The notes: generated from the letters alone by a model not told the origin. A DNA stretch of 64,000 nt from Batillaria attramentaria (GCA_018292915.2 JACVVK020000208.1:417501-481500); one strand, 5' to 3'. Positions 37,239 to 49,024 are shown, counted from the first letter of the stretch. Made by a program: numbers and translations.

Positions 37239-37378
37239 CTGATACATATCGAATACACAAAAGATAAATCTACTCATGTCAATAAATAAGTCTTATGATT
37301 TTCCCACATATTATGGCAGTGATCAAAGAGAAATGTGGCATGTGATAAGTTACAACATTCTAAGAACAGAAACGCCTG

Positions 37379-37379
<1 letters not shown>

Positions 37380-37432
<53 letters not shown>
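37380..37432. repeat. (CA)n microsatellite
   Basis: Perfect CA run. Confidence 0.96.
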
Positions 37433-37434
<2 letters not shown>

Positions 37435-37634
37435 TCTGTTTAAAAATAAAACTAACTGAAATAACGCTTCAAAAAAGAAATTATTTTCTTTTATATACGC
37501 TCGGTGGTTGATCTTCTGTCTTCATGTGTGTGTGTGTGTGTGTGTTCAAAGTTTGACAACGGAGTTTGCAATGTAAATATACTGCACCTGCATGTCATTG
37601 CGATGTTATTTGTCTCACGGCCTCTCAAGAAGCA

Positions 37635-37738
<104 letters not shown>

Positions 37739-37997
37739 CCCTTCATCAATTTACCCCTCCCCCACCTCCCGAAAACCCCAATTCAAGCGACAAGACAGAA
37801 CCACACGAAATCACATGCTTGGCCCTTTATCGCACCGGCCGTGCTCTGGTCGGTGAAACGCACCGAAATAAATTTGTTCTCGCGCCGTAAAGAGAAGAAC
37901 CCAGCCCCAGCTAGCCCCCCACACTTCTTTATCTTGCTTCTTCACAATATTGCCGACAAAGTATCGCACCGAAAGGAAACCGAGGGAGCCGGTTCGC

Positions 37998-38278
37998 ACC
38001 CTCTCTCCTCTCTCTCTCTTCCTCTCTCCTTTCTTTCTCCTCTCCTCATTTTTTCTTCCTCTTTCTCTCTTTCTTTCTTTCTTCTCTCTCCTCCCTCTCT
38101 CTTTCTCTCCGCCGTCTTATTTCTCTCTGCTCTTTGCTCTCTCTTTGGGTGTCTCTTCCTCCCTCTCCCTCCGCTCTCTCTGTTTCTCTCTTTCTCCCTC
38201 TCTCCACGCTCTTTCTCTCTCTTTCTAGTCCTCTCTATCCCTCCACGCTCTCTCTCTCTCTCTTCAGTCCTCTCTATC

Positions 38279-38313
<35 letters not shown>

Positions 38314-38362
38314 CACCCTTTCTCTCGTTCTCTCTCTATCCCCCCCCCCTCTCTCTCTACAA
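37998..38362. repeat. 360-bp CT-rich polypyrimidine tract
   Basis: Almost entirely C and T, with imperfect CTCTCT/CTTT units and recurring CCACGCTCT pieces. The long open frames on both strands here are low-complexity artefacts. Confidence 0.9.
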
Positions 38363-38540
38363 AGAGTTCTATGCTCCCAGCGCCTGTTCGCATCGGATGC
38401 CGTTGAATACAGACACGGTACCACGCAGACCCCCTCTCAGGATATCTGCTCATAAAAATTCGCGGTAAATTGGTTCACGCTCTCGTGTTTCCCCGGGAAG
38501 TGTAGGGGAAGAGAGTACATCAGGGTACGTCCGTCTTCTG

Positions 38541-38589
<49 letters not shown>
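38541..38589. repeat. (GT)n microsatellite
   Basis: Perfect GT run. Confidence 0.95.
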
Positions 38590-38591
<2 letters not shown>

Positions 38592-38596
38592 CGCTT

Positions 38597-38850
38597 CCAT
38601 AAAACCCATTCTCTCGAAAACAGCTCAGGGTATGTATGCTGTTCAGTGTCTCATACTTTCAGAATCTCTCTCTCTCCTCAATAAAATCCATTCTCTCGAA
38701 ACTGAGCAGCTCAGGGTACGTATGCTGTTCACACCCCTCACACTTTCAGAATCTCTCTCTCTCTCCATAAAACCCATTCTCTCGAAAACAACTCAGGGTA
38801 CGAATGCCGTTCTGCCCCTCACACTTTCAGAATCTCTCTCTCTCTCTCTC
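38597..38850. repeat. Tandem repeat, three ~82-87 bp units
   Basis: Units start at 38597, 38679 and 38765. Each has CCATTCTCTCGAAA, CTCAGGGTA, ATGC(T/C)GTTC and CTTTCAGAATCTCTCTC. Confidence 0.88.
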
Positions 38851-39159
38851 TGGCACCCGGGCTCTGCAAGATTTCACTTCAACACCACGATTGCGCCAAC
38901 AGCACATGTGCATTTTCCCCATTTACCAAAACAGCAGCTCTTGTAAAGTGGAGAAGGGGGGAGCGGGGAGGGGGGGGGATAAACCGAATCCCATGTTGTG
39001 ATATGTTATTTAAAGCGACCCTCCATTTGGGGGGGAATGGTGGTAGGTCCAGGCATCACCATGTGCAAACCATCCCTCAGCAAAACAAAACTCGCACCTC
39101 ACTGGCTCCAGCCTGAGTGATCGCAAATAAATCCACTTAATGCTTTTTAGATGTCACGG

Positions 39160-39189
<30 letters not shown>

Positions 39190-39194
<5 letters not shown>

Positions 39195-41490
39195 AGTTGG
39201 GTTGGAAGGGCACTGCTTTTGATCGCCGAGTCTGCTGGATTCACACTCGAGGGACGCGTATCAACACATAACCCAGACACCACAACTTCAAAACGAAAAC
39301 GTATAAATACAAACAACATGCACTACCGAACGCCAACTTTGGGTAGGGACTACACTGAACACTTGCTGCCTCCCACTAAACCTGGTGCAGCACTGCAACA
39401 ACGCTGACTTACGCTGAAGTATACAGAATTTAAAGTCACCAGTGCGACTGTTCTATCACATTGTAGTAAGCGGCAAGTGTACTTTTAAAGGAACTAAATA
39501 TTACCATCGAAGTACAATCAACAATTGGTGAATGATACTTACTGCCATCTCAGCATGGCCTGTGGGCGCAATCAGCTCGTGTCATAACATCACCGCTAAG
39601 ACTCCCTCTAATCGTGCAATCATTACAACCAAGGTGTTTGTCACTACACCTGCACGTCCCTCGTTCGTCTGTGGTCCACCTCTTGTTACGCTTTCACCAG
39701 TCCAGCATGTCGGTACACTTCGATAGCAGACGACCACTCCCGCCGCTCGTAAACAGGGGCTGAGAGCTTTCGATGAATGAAACGATCAAGAATCGTCTGC
39801 AAACTTTTGCTCCCACTGGGCTAGGCGATGGTCCGAAGACATCCCATGCGAGTCACCAAACAGTTTCACACATAACCAACCACCACACTGAGAATCGTGA
39901 CACTACTGCGCTGAAATCGGTGTAGAAGAAAGCGTGTTGAATCCTTTCCACCTTTTCCAAACCCAGTGAGTGAGTGAGGGAAGAGAGAGAGGGAAAGACC
40001 ACTTCAAACCGTTCGTCTGTTAACCGTCGTGCAGCCTAGATTTTGGCAGGCGAGAGTGCGAGATTGAGTAGAAAAGCTTGTCCTGGCGAAAACACACACA
40101 ATCCACAAGACGGGCCGGCGAGGGCTCAAGCAGACGACACCTATGCTGTCGGGATCTCTCGCGCTGGCAACACTAGCGTGGCAACTCTCAATGGATCGAG
40201 GCCAAAGCCAATACTTTGCCTGCCGCTCAGCCAATCACGCGGGCTGATAAGCACCACCCCCTTTGCCCCCCCCCACACCCTCCCCCTACACCGCTACTCC
40301 TCTCGCCCCCTTCCCCTTCCCCTCCTTACCCCTCCCCGAAGGAGCTTCTTTGGTTCCCTCTGCTGTAGGAGAGCAACCCCCTCTGCGATCTTTTACTTCT
40401 GTCGGTGTGAAAGATTTGCCTCCCTTTAGACACCTCTCGATTGTTACAAGCCATGGAAGGGGGGAAAGAAAAAGCGAAAGAGAGACACGGCATAGCTGGG
40501 AGTAAAGCCGACCGCGCCAGTGTAAGATTTATAACAACCACATATAATAGATCTGTCAAACACAATTCCCGGTCAGGCACACCAAGGTAGACCAAGTGCA
40601 GGGGAAAGGTAGGACATGCCTGGGAGAAAAACAACAACAAAAAAAACCTAACAAGTGACATACCAGAGACATACAGACAGTGACATGTCTCTCCGGATAG
40701 CCTACACACAAAACTTGCGCTTGTACACGTCTTCTGTAAATAGATATATTGCACCCCATCCTCAAGCGGGACTCGATATACCCGAGTTATGACAGCCGTT
40801 CAGTTCTATTTGGTTGACAGATGTATTCATTTAGCCTGCCATAAGATTTATTTTTCTGAACTGCGTTGGTTATCCGGGCAACACCTGGACCTTATCAAAA
40901 CCAGCCACCGCTGGGAGTGAACCGAGTTGGAAATGGAGGTTCCCATCAGAGCAGATGTCCCTAATCATACGGCAGAGTGTAGTAACAAAATTGCCAACAG
41001 CAGCCCGGCACACAGACTGGGTTGAACAGTACCAATCACCTTGTCACGCCGTGTCCCAGTACCAAACACTAACAGCGAAGATGTGTCATTTTACCACTGT
41101 CCACTAAAACCCAGTAGTCAGTGTCACTGAACGCAGCCGGTCAGAACACTGAACGAAGAACGGGGAGCCAGAACCGACAGACAGTCGTATGATGGGACAT
41201 GTGATCTACCAATCACAAGTGCTTGGATCATTAACCCAGCGAGTCATCGGGAACCTCCATTGTCGAAGAGAGTTCTGTCCCTTTGCGGCATGCCTAGTAA
41301 TGTAATCCAATCAATGTAATGCAGCCAAAGACCGTCTTTGATGCAGCGTTCTTGGTGTGGTCAGTAACTCAGTCTTAGCTTAATTCTCTGGCATTGATCG
41401 GGGTAGACTTTTTTTTGGTTTTTTTTTTTGTGTGAAATTGTGAAAGAGGATCGGTCAAGGGAACCAAAGTTACTTTGAGCTTTGATTAAC
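39190..41490. other. Gene-free stretch
   Basis: No repeat family member and no convincing coding sequence. A weak 13-bp inverted pair occurs at 40932 and 41249, and a T-rich run at 41411-41430. Confidence 0.5.
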
Positions 41491-41498
41491 AACTCTTA

Positions 41499-42074
41499 GA
41501 TGTCACCAGTAACTCTTACTCTTAGCGTAGTGTTTTGGTCTTTACCGAGGAAGACCTCATTTGATGTCACCAGTAACTCTTACTCTTAGCGTAGTGTTTT
41601 GGTCTTTACCGAGGAAGACCTCATTTGATGTCACCAGTAACTCTTACTCTTAGCGTAGTGTTTTGGTCTTTACCGAGGAAGACCTCATTTGATGTCACCA
41701 GTAACTCTTACTCTTAGCGTAGTGTTTTGGTCTTTACCGAGGAAGACCTCATTTGATGTCACCAGTAACTCTTACTCTTAGCGTAGTGTTTTGGTCTTCA
41801 CCGAGGAAGACCTCATTTGATGTCACCAGTAACTCTTACTCTTAGCGTAGTGTTTTGGTCTTTACCGAGGAAGACCTCATTTGATGTCACCAGTAACTCT
41901 TACTCTTAGCGTAGTGTTTTGGTCTTTACCGAGGAAGACCTCATTTGATGTCACCAGTAACTCTTACTCTTAGCGTAGTGTTTTGGTCTTCACCGAGGAA
42001 GACCTCATTTGATGTCACCAGTAACTCTTACTCTTAGCGTAGTGTTTTGGTCTTTACCGAGGAAGACCTCATTT
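41499..42074. repeat. Minisatellite 1: nine copies of a 64-bp unit
   Basis: Units start at 41499 and every 64 bp to 42011. Each opens with GATGTCACCAGTAACTCT and contains TTTTGGTCTTTACCGAGGAA. Copies are nearly identical; copies 5 and 8 share a T-to-C change (TCTTCACC). Confidence 0.98.
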
Positions 42075-42096
42075 GGGAAAGGAAGGCAAAGTAATC

Positions 42097-42736
42097 CTGA
42101 GACTTCGCTTTTCGTTACATGTATAACTCTGAGATGTCACCAGTCACTCTCAGCCCCATGCTGAGACTTCGCTTTTCGTTACATGTATAACTCTGAGATG
42201 TCACCAGTCACTCTCAGCCCCATCCTGAGACTTCGCTTTTCGTTACATGTATAACTCTGAGATGTCACCAGTCACTCTCAGCCCCATCCTGAGACTTCGC
42301 TTTTCGTTACATGTATAACTCTGAGATGTCACCAGTCACTCTCAGCCCCATGCTGAGACTTCGCTTTTCGTTACATGTATAACTCTGAGATGTCACCAGT
42401 CACTCTCAGCCCCATCCTGAGACTTCGCTTTTCGTTACATGTATAACTCTGAGATGTCACCAGTCACTCTCAGCCCCATCCTGAGACTTCGCTTTTCGTT
42501 ACATGTATAACTCTGAGATGTCACCAGTCACTCTCAGCCCCATCCTGAGACTTCGCTTTTCGTTACATGTATAACTCTGAGATGTCACCAGTCACTCTCA
42601 GCCCCATGCTGAGACTTCGCTTTTCGTTACATGTATAACTCTGAGATGTCACCAGTCACTCTCAGCCCCATGCTGAGACTTCGCTTTTCGTTACATGTAT
42701 AACTCTGAGATGTCACCAGTCACTCTCAGCCACATG
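42097..42736. repeat. Minisatellite 2: ten copies of a 64-bp unit
   Basis: Units start at 42097 and every 64 bp to 42673. Each contains CTGAGACTTCGCTTTTCG, TTACATGTATAACTCTGAG and GATGTCACCAGTCACTCT. The last base of successive copies reads g c c g c c c g g g. The final copy has CACATG in place of CCCATG. Confidence 0.98.
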
Positions 42737-42739
42737 CTT

Positions 42740-43070
42740 TGGCCTTCATCGAGGTAGGACCCATCTGAGGCGAGTCTCAGTGCCAAGGGAGAAAAATATC
42801 CCAGAACCGTTTGAATTATCTTTGACGTCATTCCAGATCAAGTCAGAGAGATAGGACCCATCTGAGGCGAGTCCGAGTCAGTGCCAAGGAAGACTAAGTA
42901 ACCTTGAACTTTGAATTATAGCTTTTTGGCGCTATTTCAAATCAAGTCAGAGTTAGTTATTTAGGGCTTAACGCCGCGCAAGCAACAAAGACTATTTCGC
43001 GGCTACAAATCAAGTCAGAGAGGTCAGGACTCATCTGAGATGAGTCTCAATGTCAAGGGAGACGTCTGAA
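42740..43070. repeat. Degenerate repeat flanking the 64-bp arrays
   Basis: Three diverged units with GGACYCATCTGAGRYGAGTC and TCAxTGxCAAGGxAGA lie near 42765, 42852 and 43025. CTTCATCGAGGTAGGACC at 42743 resembles the end of the first array's unit. Confidence 0.7.
42953..43005 (+). mobile_element. 53-bp family C micro-insertion with 15-bp TSD
   Basis: The insert starts TTAGTTATTTAGGGCTTAAC, continues GCCGCGCAAGCAACAAAG and ends TTTCGCGGCTA. It is flanked by perfect CAAATCAAGTCAGAG copies at 42938-42952 and 43006-43020. Its second half also occurs at 5084-5115. Confidence 0.75.
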
Positions 43071-43624
43071 CGGAGGCGTAAAATTCTTTGATTCACCGAT
43101 ACACTTCCAGAGGGCATCTGATTTCAGTCAAAGCATGCCAGAGAGACAACACTTCGCTCTTTCGTCTCCGGCTACAACCTTGACCCTACCCGGCCGACTC
43201 CGAGCTTTTACTGACATTTCCAACCCTTGTAAGTTCATGGTCCAAACTCAGTTGACCAGTCGCCAGAAATTTGACAGACGTGAGACAGGTTCTCAGTCGG
43301 CCCAGGTGTTTGAGGAAAACATGTAAATTTGTGCGAGTGAACTGAGGCGTGACGGAGCGCAGAGCGTGCTCAGTGAGGCGTGAACACGGGGCGTGTTTCC
43401 TTCATCATACGCCCCAGCAAGTTCCTTGCTTCGTTCGCCAGAATGGCATCCGTCCGTGCACAGGCGAAAATTTCGACACAAATGTTTTTGAGGTACTAGC
43501 GGTAAGGAACAAAATGGCCGTGGAAAAAATGACTAAGGCTTGAAGTTGAGACTAAAAAGTAATAATATGGCGCTCCCTCTCTTTCTCCCCCTCTCTCGTT
43601 CTCTTCTGTGAATACGCTCTAGAC

Positions 43625-43680
43625 AGGGTATGCAAAATCTGTGTGTGAGTGTATGCACTTCAATCAGTATGCTATACACG

Positions 43681-43735
<55 letters not shown>

Positions 43736-43915
43736 CGCGCGCGCGCGCTGTGTTTTCTTACATAGCATTTTTCTCTCACGTGTATGCTTTCTGCCTTTTA
43801 TTGTCTTTGTTGTAGTATTTCTGTAGTGCTGTTTCGTATGGCAACGGCTGATTGAAAACTGACCATTGTATGGCCAAACCTTTTCCGTTGGAAAATAAAG
43901 TTCTTTCTCTTTCTC
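43625..43915 (+). repeat. GT-carrying dispersed repeat, copy 2
   Basis: Co-linear with 26831-27130, with GT tracts at matching places and the ACCATTGTATGGCCAAACC ... GGAAAATAAAGTTCTTTCTC end. Confidence 0.75.
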
Positions 43916-43932
43916 TCACAGACACACCGTGG

Positions 43933-43942
43933 CACACACACA

Positions 43943-43981
<39 letters not shown>
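43933..43981. repeat. (CA)n microsatellite
   Basis: CA run with one CACC break. Confidence 0.95.
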
Positions 43982-43985
<4 letters not shown>

Positions 43986-44639
43986 TTAATACGTACAAGG
44001 AAGGGCACAAGTCATCTTGGCTTGCTTCGCAGTCCTCAGTACTGCGGTTAACTCAACAATTAAACGCTGAAGACGTAAAGGTTTTAATATCGGACACATC
44101 CCTATCGATTGACTGAACCGCTGTGGTCAGCGGATGATATACTCTAACGCTTCCACACTTTTCAAGAGGAGCAAGAACCGGCTATCTCAGATCAGTGATG
44201 GAAAGCAATTAACGACGATCGACAACTCTGCCTGCTTGTGTTATAGAGTTGCGCCTCTTGGGCCCTCACAAGCGACGGCAACTGAAGGACATGCAGGTGC
44301 GTATGATAACCTTTTCCTGGTCCTCCTCCACTCAGACAGCGGATTGTGAACCAGCCACCATTTACATTTCTGCTCGTCTACGGTCTCTGATTCAAGAGGG
44401 AGCAATCTCGAGTGGGCTCTCATCTCACAATTAGCGCCATTAACCTCAAACAGGGTGCGCTGCACGATGGTCAACACACACGCATGGGGAATTACTAAAT
44501 GACTGACGGTCGCTTCAGTCTATCGCTACCAGTCTCGAAAGCAAGTCATCTAGTTTCAAAGAGGGCAGACTTCATCGCGATGGCCGTCACTGAGCATACA
44601 CTGATGCATGGGAAATTGCTGAACATGATGACTGACGGA

Positions 44640-44990
44640 TCTGTCACCAGAGGAAGTCGGCAGCCATCTTTGCCGGCATCGCTCTTGAAAGAACAGCACT
44701 GGTTGCCTGTCAGTTTCCGTATTCAGTAGAAACCAGCAGTTCCAGTGTGTCGTCATTTCGATGGTACCCTACCGTCTTATTGTCCACTTCACTCTGGATC
44801 TACACTCCGTAACGTACCCTCCGCTCATCCAGTGAAAAGCCTACCAAAACTCCTAGCAGAAATTCGAAATCTTTTGGCGAACGTTGTTTCCGGTTTACCA
44901 CCCCATCAGTCTGGAACTCACTTCCTGCTAGCTGAGCGTGAGACAGCAACCTACTCAGTTTGTTGAGATGCTGGTCAATGGTCACTGAAG
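44640..44990 (+). pseudogene. Decayed LINE reverse-transcriptase C-terminus
   Basis: The first frame reads LLKEQHWLPVSFRIQ, then a stop, then CRHFDGTLPSY. After a frameshift near 44795-44812 the next frame reads RTLRSSSEKPTK, SKSFGERCFRFTTPSVWNSL and PAS, then two close stops. The order HWLPV - RI - FDGTLPSY - RTLRSS - FGER - PSVWNSLP is characteristic of the end of the ORF in CR1/L2/Jockey-like non-LTR retrotransposons. At least one in-frame stop and one frameshift make it dead. Upstream RT domains are not recognised, so the copy is 5' truncated or too decayed. Confidence 0.85.
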
Positions 44991-45209
44991 TTTTCCATGG
45001 TTGTCACCCAATTAGGAACTAGGGAAAGCGGTCGCCTTAGACAGGTGACATCCGCTTACAGGGCGATTTTGACCTGAAAACTGTTAGCTTACCTAGGGTG
45101 TTGCCTTCTACGGATGATTGCTTGGACAGTGTTTTACTGATCAGCCCTTTTCTGCTCGGTAAGTATTCGCCGAAAGACGTGGAGGGGGAACTGAGAAGGA
45201 GGAGGACAA

Positions 45210-45211
<2 letters not shown>

Positions 45212-45242
<31 letters not shown>
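45212..45242. repeat. (GA)n microsatellite
   Basis: Perfect GA run. Confidence 0.93.
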
Positions 45243-45246
<4 letters not shown>

Positions 45247-45945
45247 CTCTTTATTTTCCCAGCTTCCCCCTCCAATTTACTTTCCTTGTTCGACATAAAC
45301 TAAGCCTTTAAATGTTTATTTCCGAATTCAAACCTCACGCATCCCCCCTCAACCTCCACTCCCCACCCGTCCTTCCGAACCCCGCCTATACCTCCCCCCC
45401 CCCCTTCTCTCCCCTCCCTTAGTTCCGTTGCGCAGTTCTTTTTTTCAACGCCTTTCTTGTAACCTGTGTTCAGCCAACTAACCATCAAAAACTGTGCACG
45501 TGCGAACTTTCTCTCCTCCAGACGCCAGAGAGGTGCGAGAAGGGAGCTAATTAATTGGTCGCAGGCTCGGCGAGCCCCCAAGTATGTCTGCTTTATTTTC
45601 ACAAGAAAATGCGGCGTTGGCAGCGCGCGCAAAGCACACAGCGCGGGGAGAGCGCGTGGTTTGCACGTGTGCGGGGGTTTGGTCTTGACGAGGCGCAACT
45701 GCAAGAACAATCTCTACTGTTACACTGCTCGAGTCTAACGTACCTCTCTGTCTGGTATGCACAGCACACGTAAGTGCCTGTTCTGTACGAAGTCGGTAAT
45801 GTTGTTTACCATTAACATTTTTAATCATCTTGAGAGTAGGTCGGATTTCAAGACTCAACGGTGTTTTGCCCCTCGCGAAACATATGTTTCAAAGAAGGGG
45901 ACAAAAGAAGGTGGCACACTGGTTTTAGTCTTTCCGGAAGCCGGG

Positions 45946-46118
45946 GTGGGTGTTCGGGAGTTTGACGTTCTTTTCACCAAGTCACATACGATACATTTAT
46001 CACAGACGGGGCAACGAGAAAAAGGCCAGCATAAATACTTGCCCCCAGTCGGGATTCGAACTCACGACCCGAGCACTAATAGTTCAAAGCTCTACCAATC
46101 GGCCATCCCGGCTCCCCC
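45946..46118 (-). repeat. SINE family A, full length
   Basis: Tail, body (AGACGGGGCAACGAGAAAAA) and tRNA head (reverse strand GGGATGGCCGATTGGTAGAG) are present. Confidence 0.9.
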
Positions 46119-46217
46119 TCCTTTTGGGAAACGAACCTGCAACCTGCTGGAGACAGCTACCCAGAGACATTGACACGAGGATGTTCAGTTCAGGTGTTTT
46201 TGACTGAGAATATACTG

Positions 46218-46219
<2 letters not shown>

Positions 46220-46270
<51 letters not shown>
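46220..46270. repeat. (GT)n microsatellite
   Basis: Perfect GT run. Confidence 0.95.
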
Positions 46271-46271
<1 letters not shown>

Positions 46272-46279
46272 TGTTGTGT

Positions 46280-47850
46280 GTGAGAGTTTTGCTTTTAGTG
46301 GACTGTAGTAGCTTACTGGTCAATCTTTATTAGGAAAACACACACACAACGTTAGTTTGGAAACAGTCCTAGCGTTCCTCGCCAGAAGGTACCATCGACA
46401 CAGATAGAAAGAAGAGAGATAGTACGTTCTGGCAGGAAACCTTCGATTGTTTATCTGTGATGCAGTTGTGGACGTGACTGATGGTACGATGCGCACCCGC
46501 TTGTATACCCTGGAAGGGGGAGCTAATGCTCTAAGCTTGGTTTAACCTTCCTTGCGCTCATTCCGTTCCCGATGGCTCAGAGGTTGGTTTTCCCGCTACT
46601 TACTGTCCAGAAGAGTAGGAGGAAGGCATACAGTAAACCGCTAACTCGGAGGGGGGGGGGGGAGTCGCAAAAGTATTTATTCAATGCGGGTTTTCAAAAT
46701 CCAGCAGCCTAGTCCAACTAGTCACTGTCACCAGGTCTCTTTCCGACCCCGCAGTAACTTGGGGGGTACAATGTAAGTGTGAATATTGTCATGAAAGTGG
46801 CCTGAAATCTTCCTTTTAACAGCAGAACGGTACAGAGGGAACGTGAAGCGACGTTCTCCGGGTATCAGCTTCTCCGTACCCTTCACAACAGAACCATTTG
46901 TGCCCTCAACGTTGACAAAAACGCTCAGGAGAAGAGATGTAGACAGAGTGTGGCTCGGGCTGGCAGAGAAAGCTCCCCGTGATAAGTTTCGCCTGTTTTC
47001 GCTGACACCCCGCTAGACTGTGATCAAAGACGCGTTCTCTCCCTTGAAACAGAACTGCAGGTCTTCGAGCTGGATGCTTGCGAAGCCTACAGTCGTGGGG
47101 CACTGATCGTGTAGCGCCCAATGTTATTGTTTTCTGCTTCACACTCGACACTCTCCCTCTCACACTTCTTGCCCATGTTCACACTAGCGAACTCAATCCG
47201 CGCCAGGCCGACAAACAATACAAACCATGCTGCCAACTGGTGCAACTTCACTTGAGAAACTCAGTCGTGAACAACAGACGTTTTCAGTCTGTTCAGCTTG
47301 CAGGATTTGCAGGGCCGCCAAAATAGGTTTTAGATCCAACCGGTTACTTTGCAGTTTCTCGCCATGCAACGTAAGCAAGCTCTCTAGTTAAAGGTCTGCT
47401 ATCTGAACAAAAAGTCACAAAAAGAGTGTGTTTTGAAAACAGTACTACTGAACAACAACGACTATCCGACTGTGCAAAATACACTGTCAACTCTGTCACA
47501 GTCACACGGTTTTCGGCCTGAAACAGCTATAACAGCCTTGGGAAGCCTGATTTCACAGCTCCGTTTGCGTTTTGACACTGAGCGAGAAATATCGCAGTGG
47601 CTAGTCTTCTCGTGCAGCACATGTAGCGATGTGTCTCGCGCACTGACCAAAAGCACAATGAAGTCACTGCAAACTCACGCTCTGCTTTTATAAAGGTTTC
47701 TAAAGCGCTGAAAACTCTGCAACTGTGACAGAGTTGCCTGCATTATGCACAGTCGCTGGAGCCGCAGTTTTAGAAAACACAAAGTTCACTGCTTTTTGTG
47801 GATAGTTCTTGAGATCGCAATGACTGGGGACTCGGTGGGAAAGGGGTGTG
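46280..47850. other. Gene-free stretch
   Basis: No repeats apart from a G run at 46650, and no convincing coding sequence or splice pairs. Confidence 0.5.
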
Positions 47851-47860
47851 CGGGAGGGAA

Positions 47861-48010
47861 GGGGTTACCGGAACTGGTAGAGCGTTGGACTTTCAATGCT
47901 CGGGTTGTGAGTTTGAATCCCAGCTGTGGCCAAATATTTGTGCTGGCTTTTTCCTCTTTGCCCCGTCTTTGATATCACCCGCCGTATGGGTCGGAAAGGA
48001 CCGCGGAACC
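47861..48010 (+). repeat. SINE family A copy
   Basis: The head is altered before GGTAGAGCGTTGGACTTTC. B box, body and GGACCGCGGAACC tail are present, followed by AACC units. Confidence 0.88.
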
Positions 48011-48055
48011 AACCAACCAACCGACCAGGAACGTCTTGGGGGGGGGGGGGGGGTG

Positions 48056-48088
48056 GAGAGAGAGAGAGAGAGGGAGGATACATCCGGC

Positions 48089-48123
<35 letters not shown>

Positions 48124-48161
48124 TGTGTGTGTGTGTGCGCGCGCGCGCGCGTGTGTGCGTG
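48056..48161. repeat. (GA)n then (GT)n(GC)n microsatellite
   Basis: GA run, short spacer, GT run broken by GTAT, then a GCGCGC end. Confidence 0.93.
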
Positions 48162-48509
48162 CCGGCTAAAGTGATGAACCGGGGGTAGAGAAAAACAGAA
48201 AGCAGAAACGTAGACCTCATTTGTCATGTTCGGAGCTGAAAGACAGAAGACAGAGTGCAAGCTCGGGGCCGGCGAGAATGAAACAACCAGACCTACACTA
48301 GACTGACTGACTGAGTGACTGAATGGTGAGACCGCCACTGCAGCACACATGAAAAATCCATCCGCCTTTTCTCAGCTTTATGCGGCTTATTTATAACAAA
48401 GTAGGCTGATACACGCCAGTCTGCCCTGAAAACGCAGAAAGAAAGTCTATAGACGACATTATTCCGTTATGTGTACTGTTTATTATTTTTTTCCGCAAAC
48501 TGTGCCGTT

Positions 48510-48562
48510 CATCATCATCATAGTCATCGTCGTCATCATCATCATCATCATCATCATCATCT
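48510..48562. repeat. (ATC)n microsatellite
   Basis: ATC triplets with GTC interruptions. Confidence 0.92.
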
Positions 48563-48824
48563 ACTGAACTATGGTGTTCACATCTGGCGCACACATCTGA
48601 ATCCATTTATTTGGGTATTTGTTCCTGACATACCCCTCTAGCATGACCCCCCACCCCCACACATCACATCTTCCCCCCTTCCCGCTGTTTCTTTTTCCAC
48701 GAGTTTTTATTCATCTTTGAGAGCATCTATGTGATAGACAATTTGCGAATTGCCTGTGCAGAAATTCCGTAAAACCCATAACAACTGCAAATATGCCTCA
48801 AATCAATTTCAACCTGTTTACTCC

Positions 48825-48859
<35 letters not shown>

Positions 48860-48861
<2 letters not shown>

Positions 48862-48950
48862 GTTGTAGCAGCAACGGCTGACTGAAAGTTAATCATTGAT
48901 TAGTTTAATTACTTCCACTGGAATTAAAGTTCTTTCGTTCTTTCTTTCGT
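48860..48950 (+). repeat. 3' end of the GT-carrying repeat family, diverged
   Basis: GTAGCAGCAACGGCTGACTG then AATTAAAGTTCTTTCGTTC resembles the ends at 27087, 30190 and 43840. Confidence 0.5.
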
Positions 48951-48962
48951 TCTCTCTGCGGC

Positions 48963-48989
48963 ACACACACACCACACACACACACACAC

Positions 48990-49022
<33 letters not shown>
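48963..49022. repeat. (CA)n microsatellite
   Basis: CA run with two small breaks. Confidence 0.95.

Positions 49023-49024
<2 letters not shown>

Noticed and set aside
40932..41261. Inverted repeat AATGGAGGTTCCC / GGGAACCTCCATT as a transposon
   Set aside because: A 13-bp inverted pair at this spacing is about what chance gives in 64 kb, and there is no second copy or target duplication.
41499..42736. CRISPR array
   Set aside because: Units are contiguous 64-bp tandem copies without variable spacers, in a eukaryotic genome.
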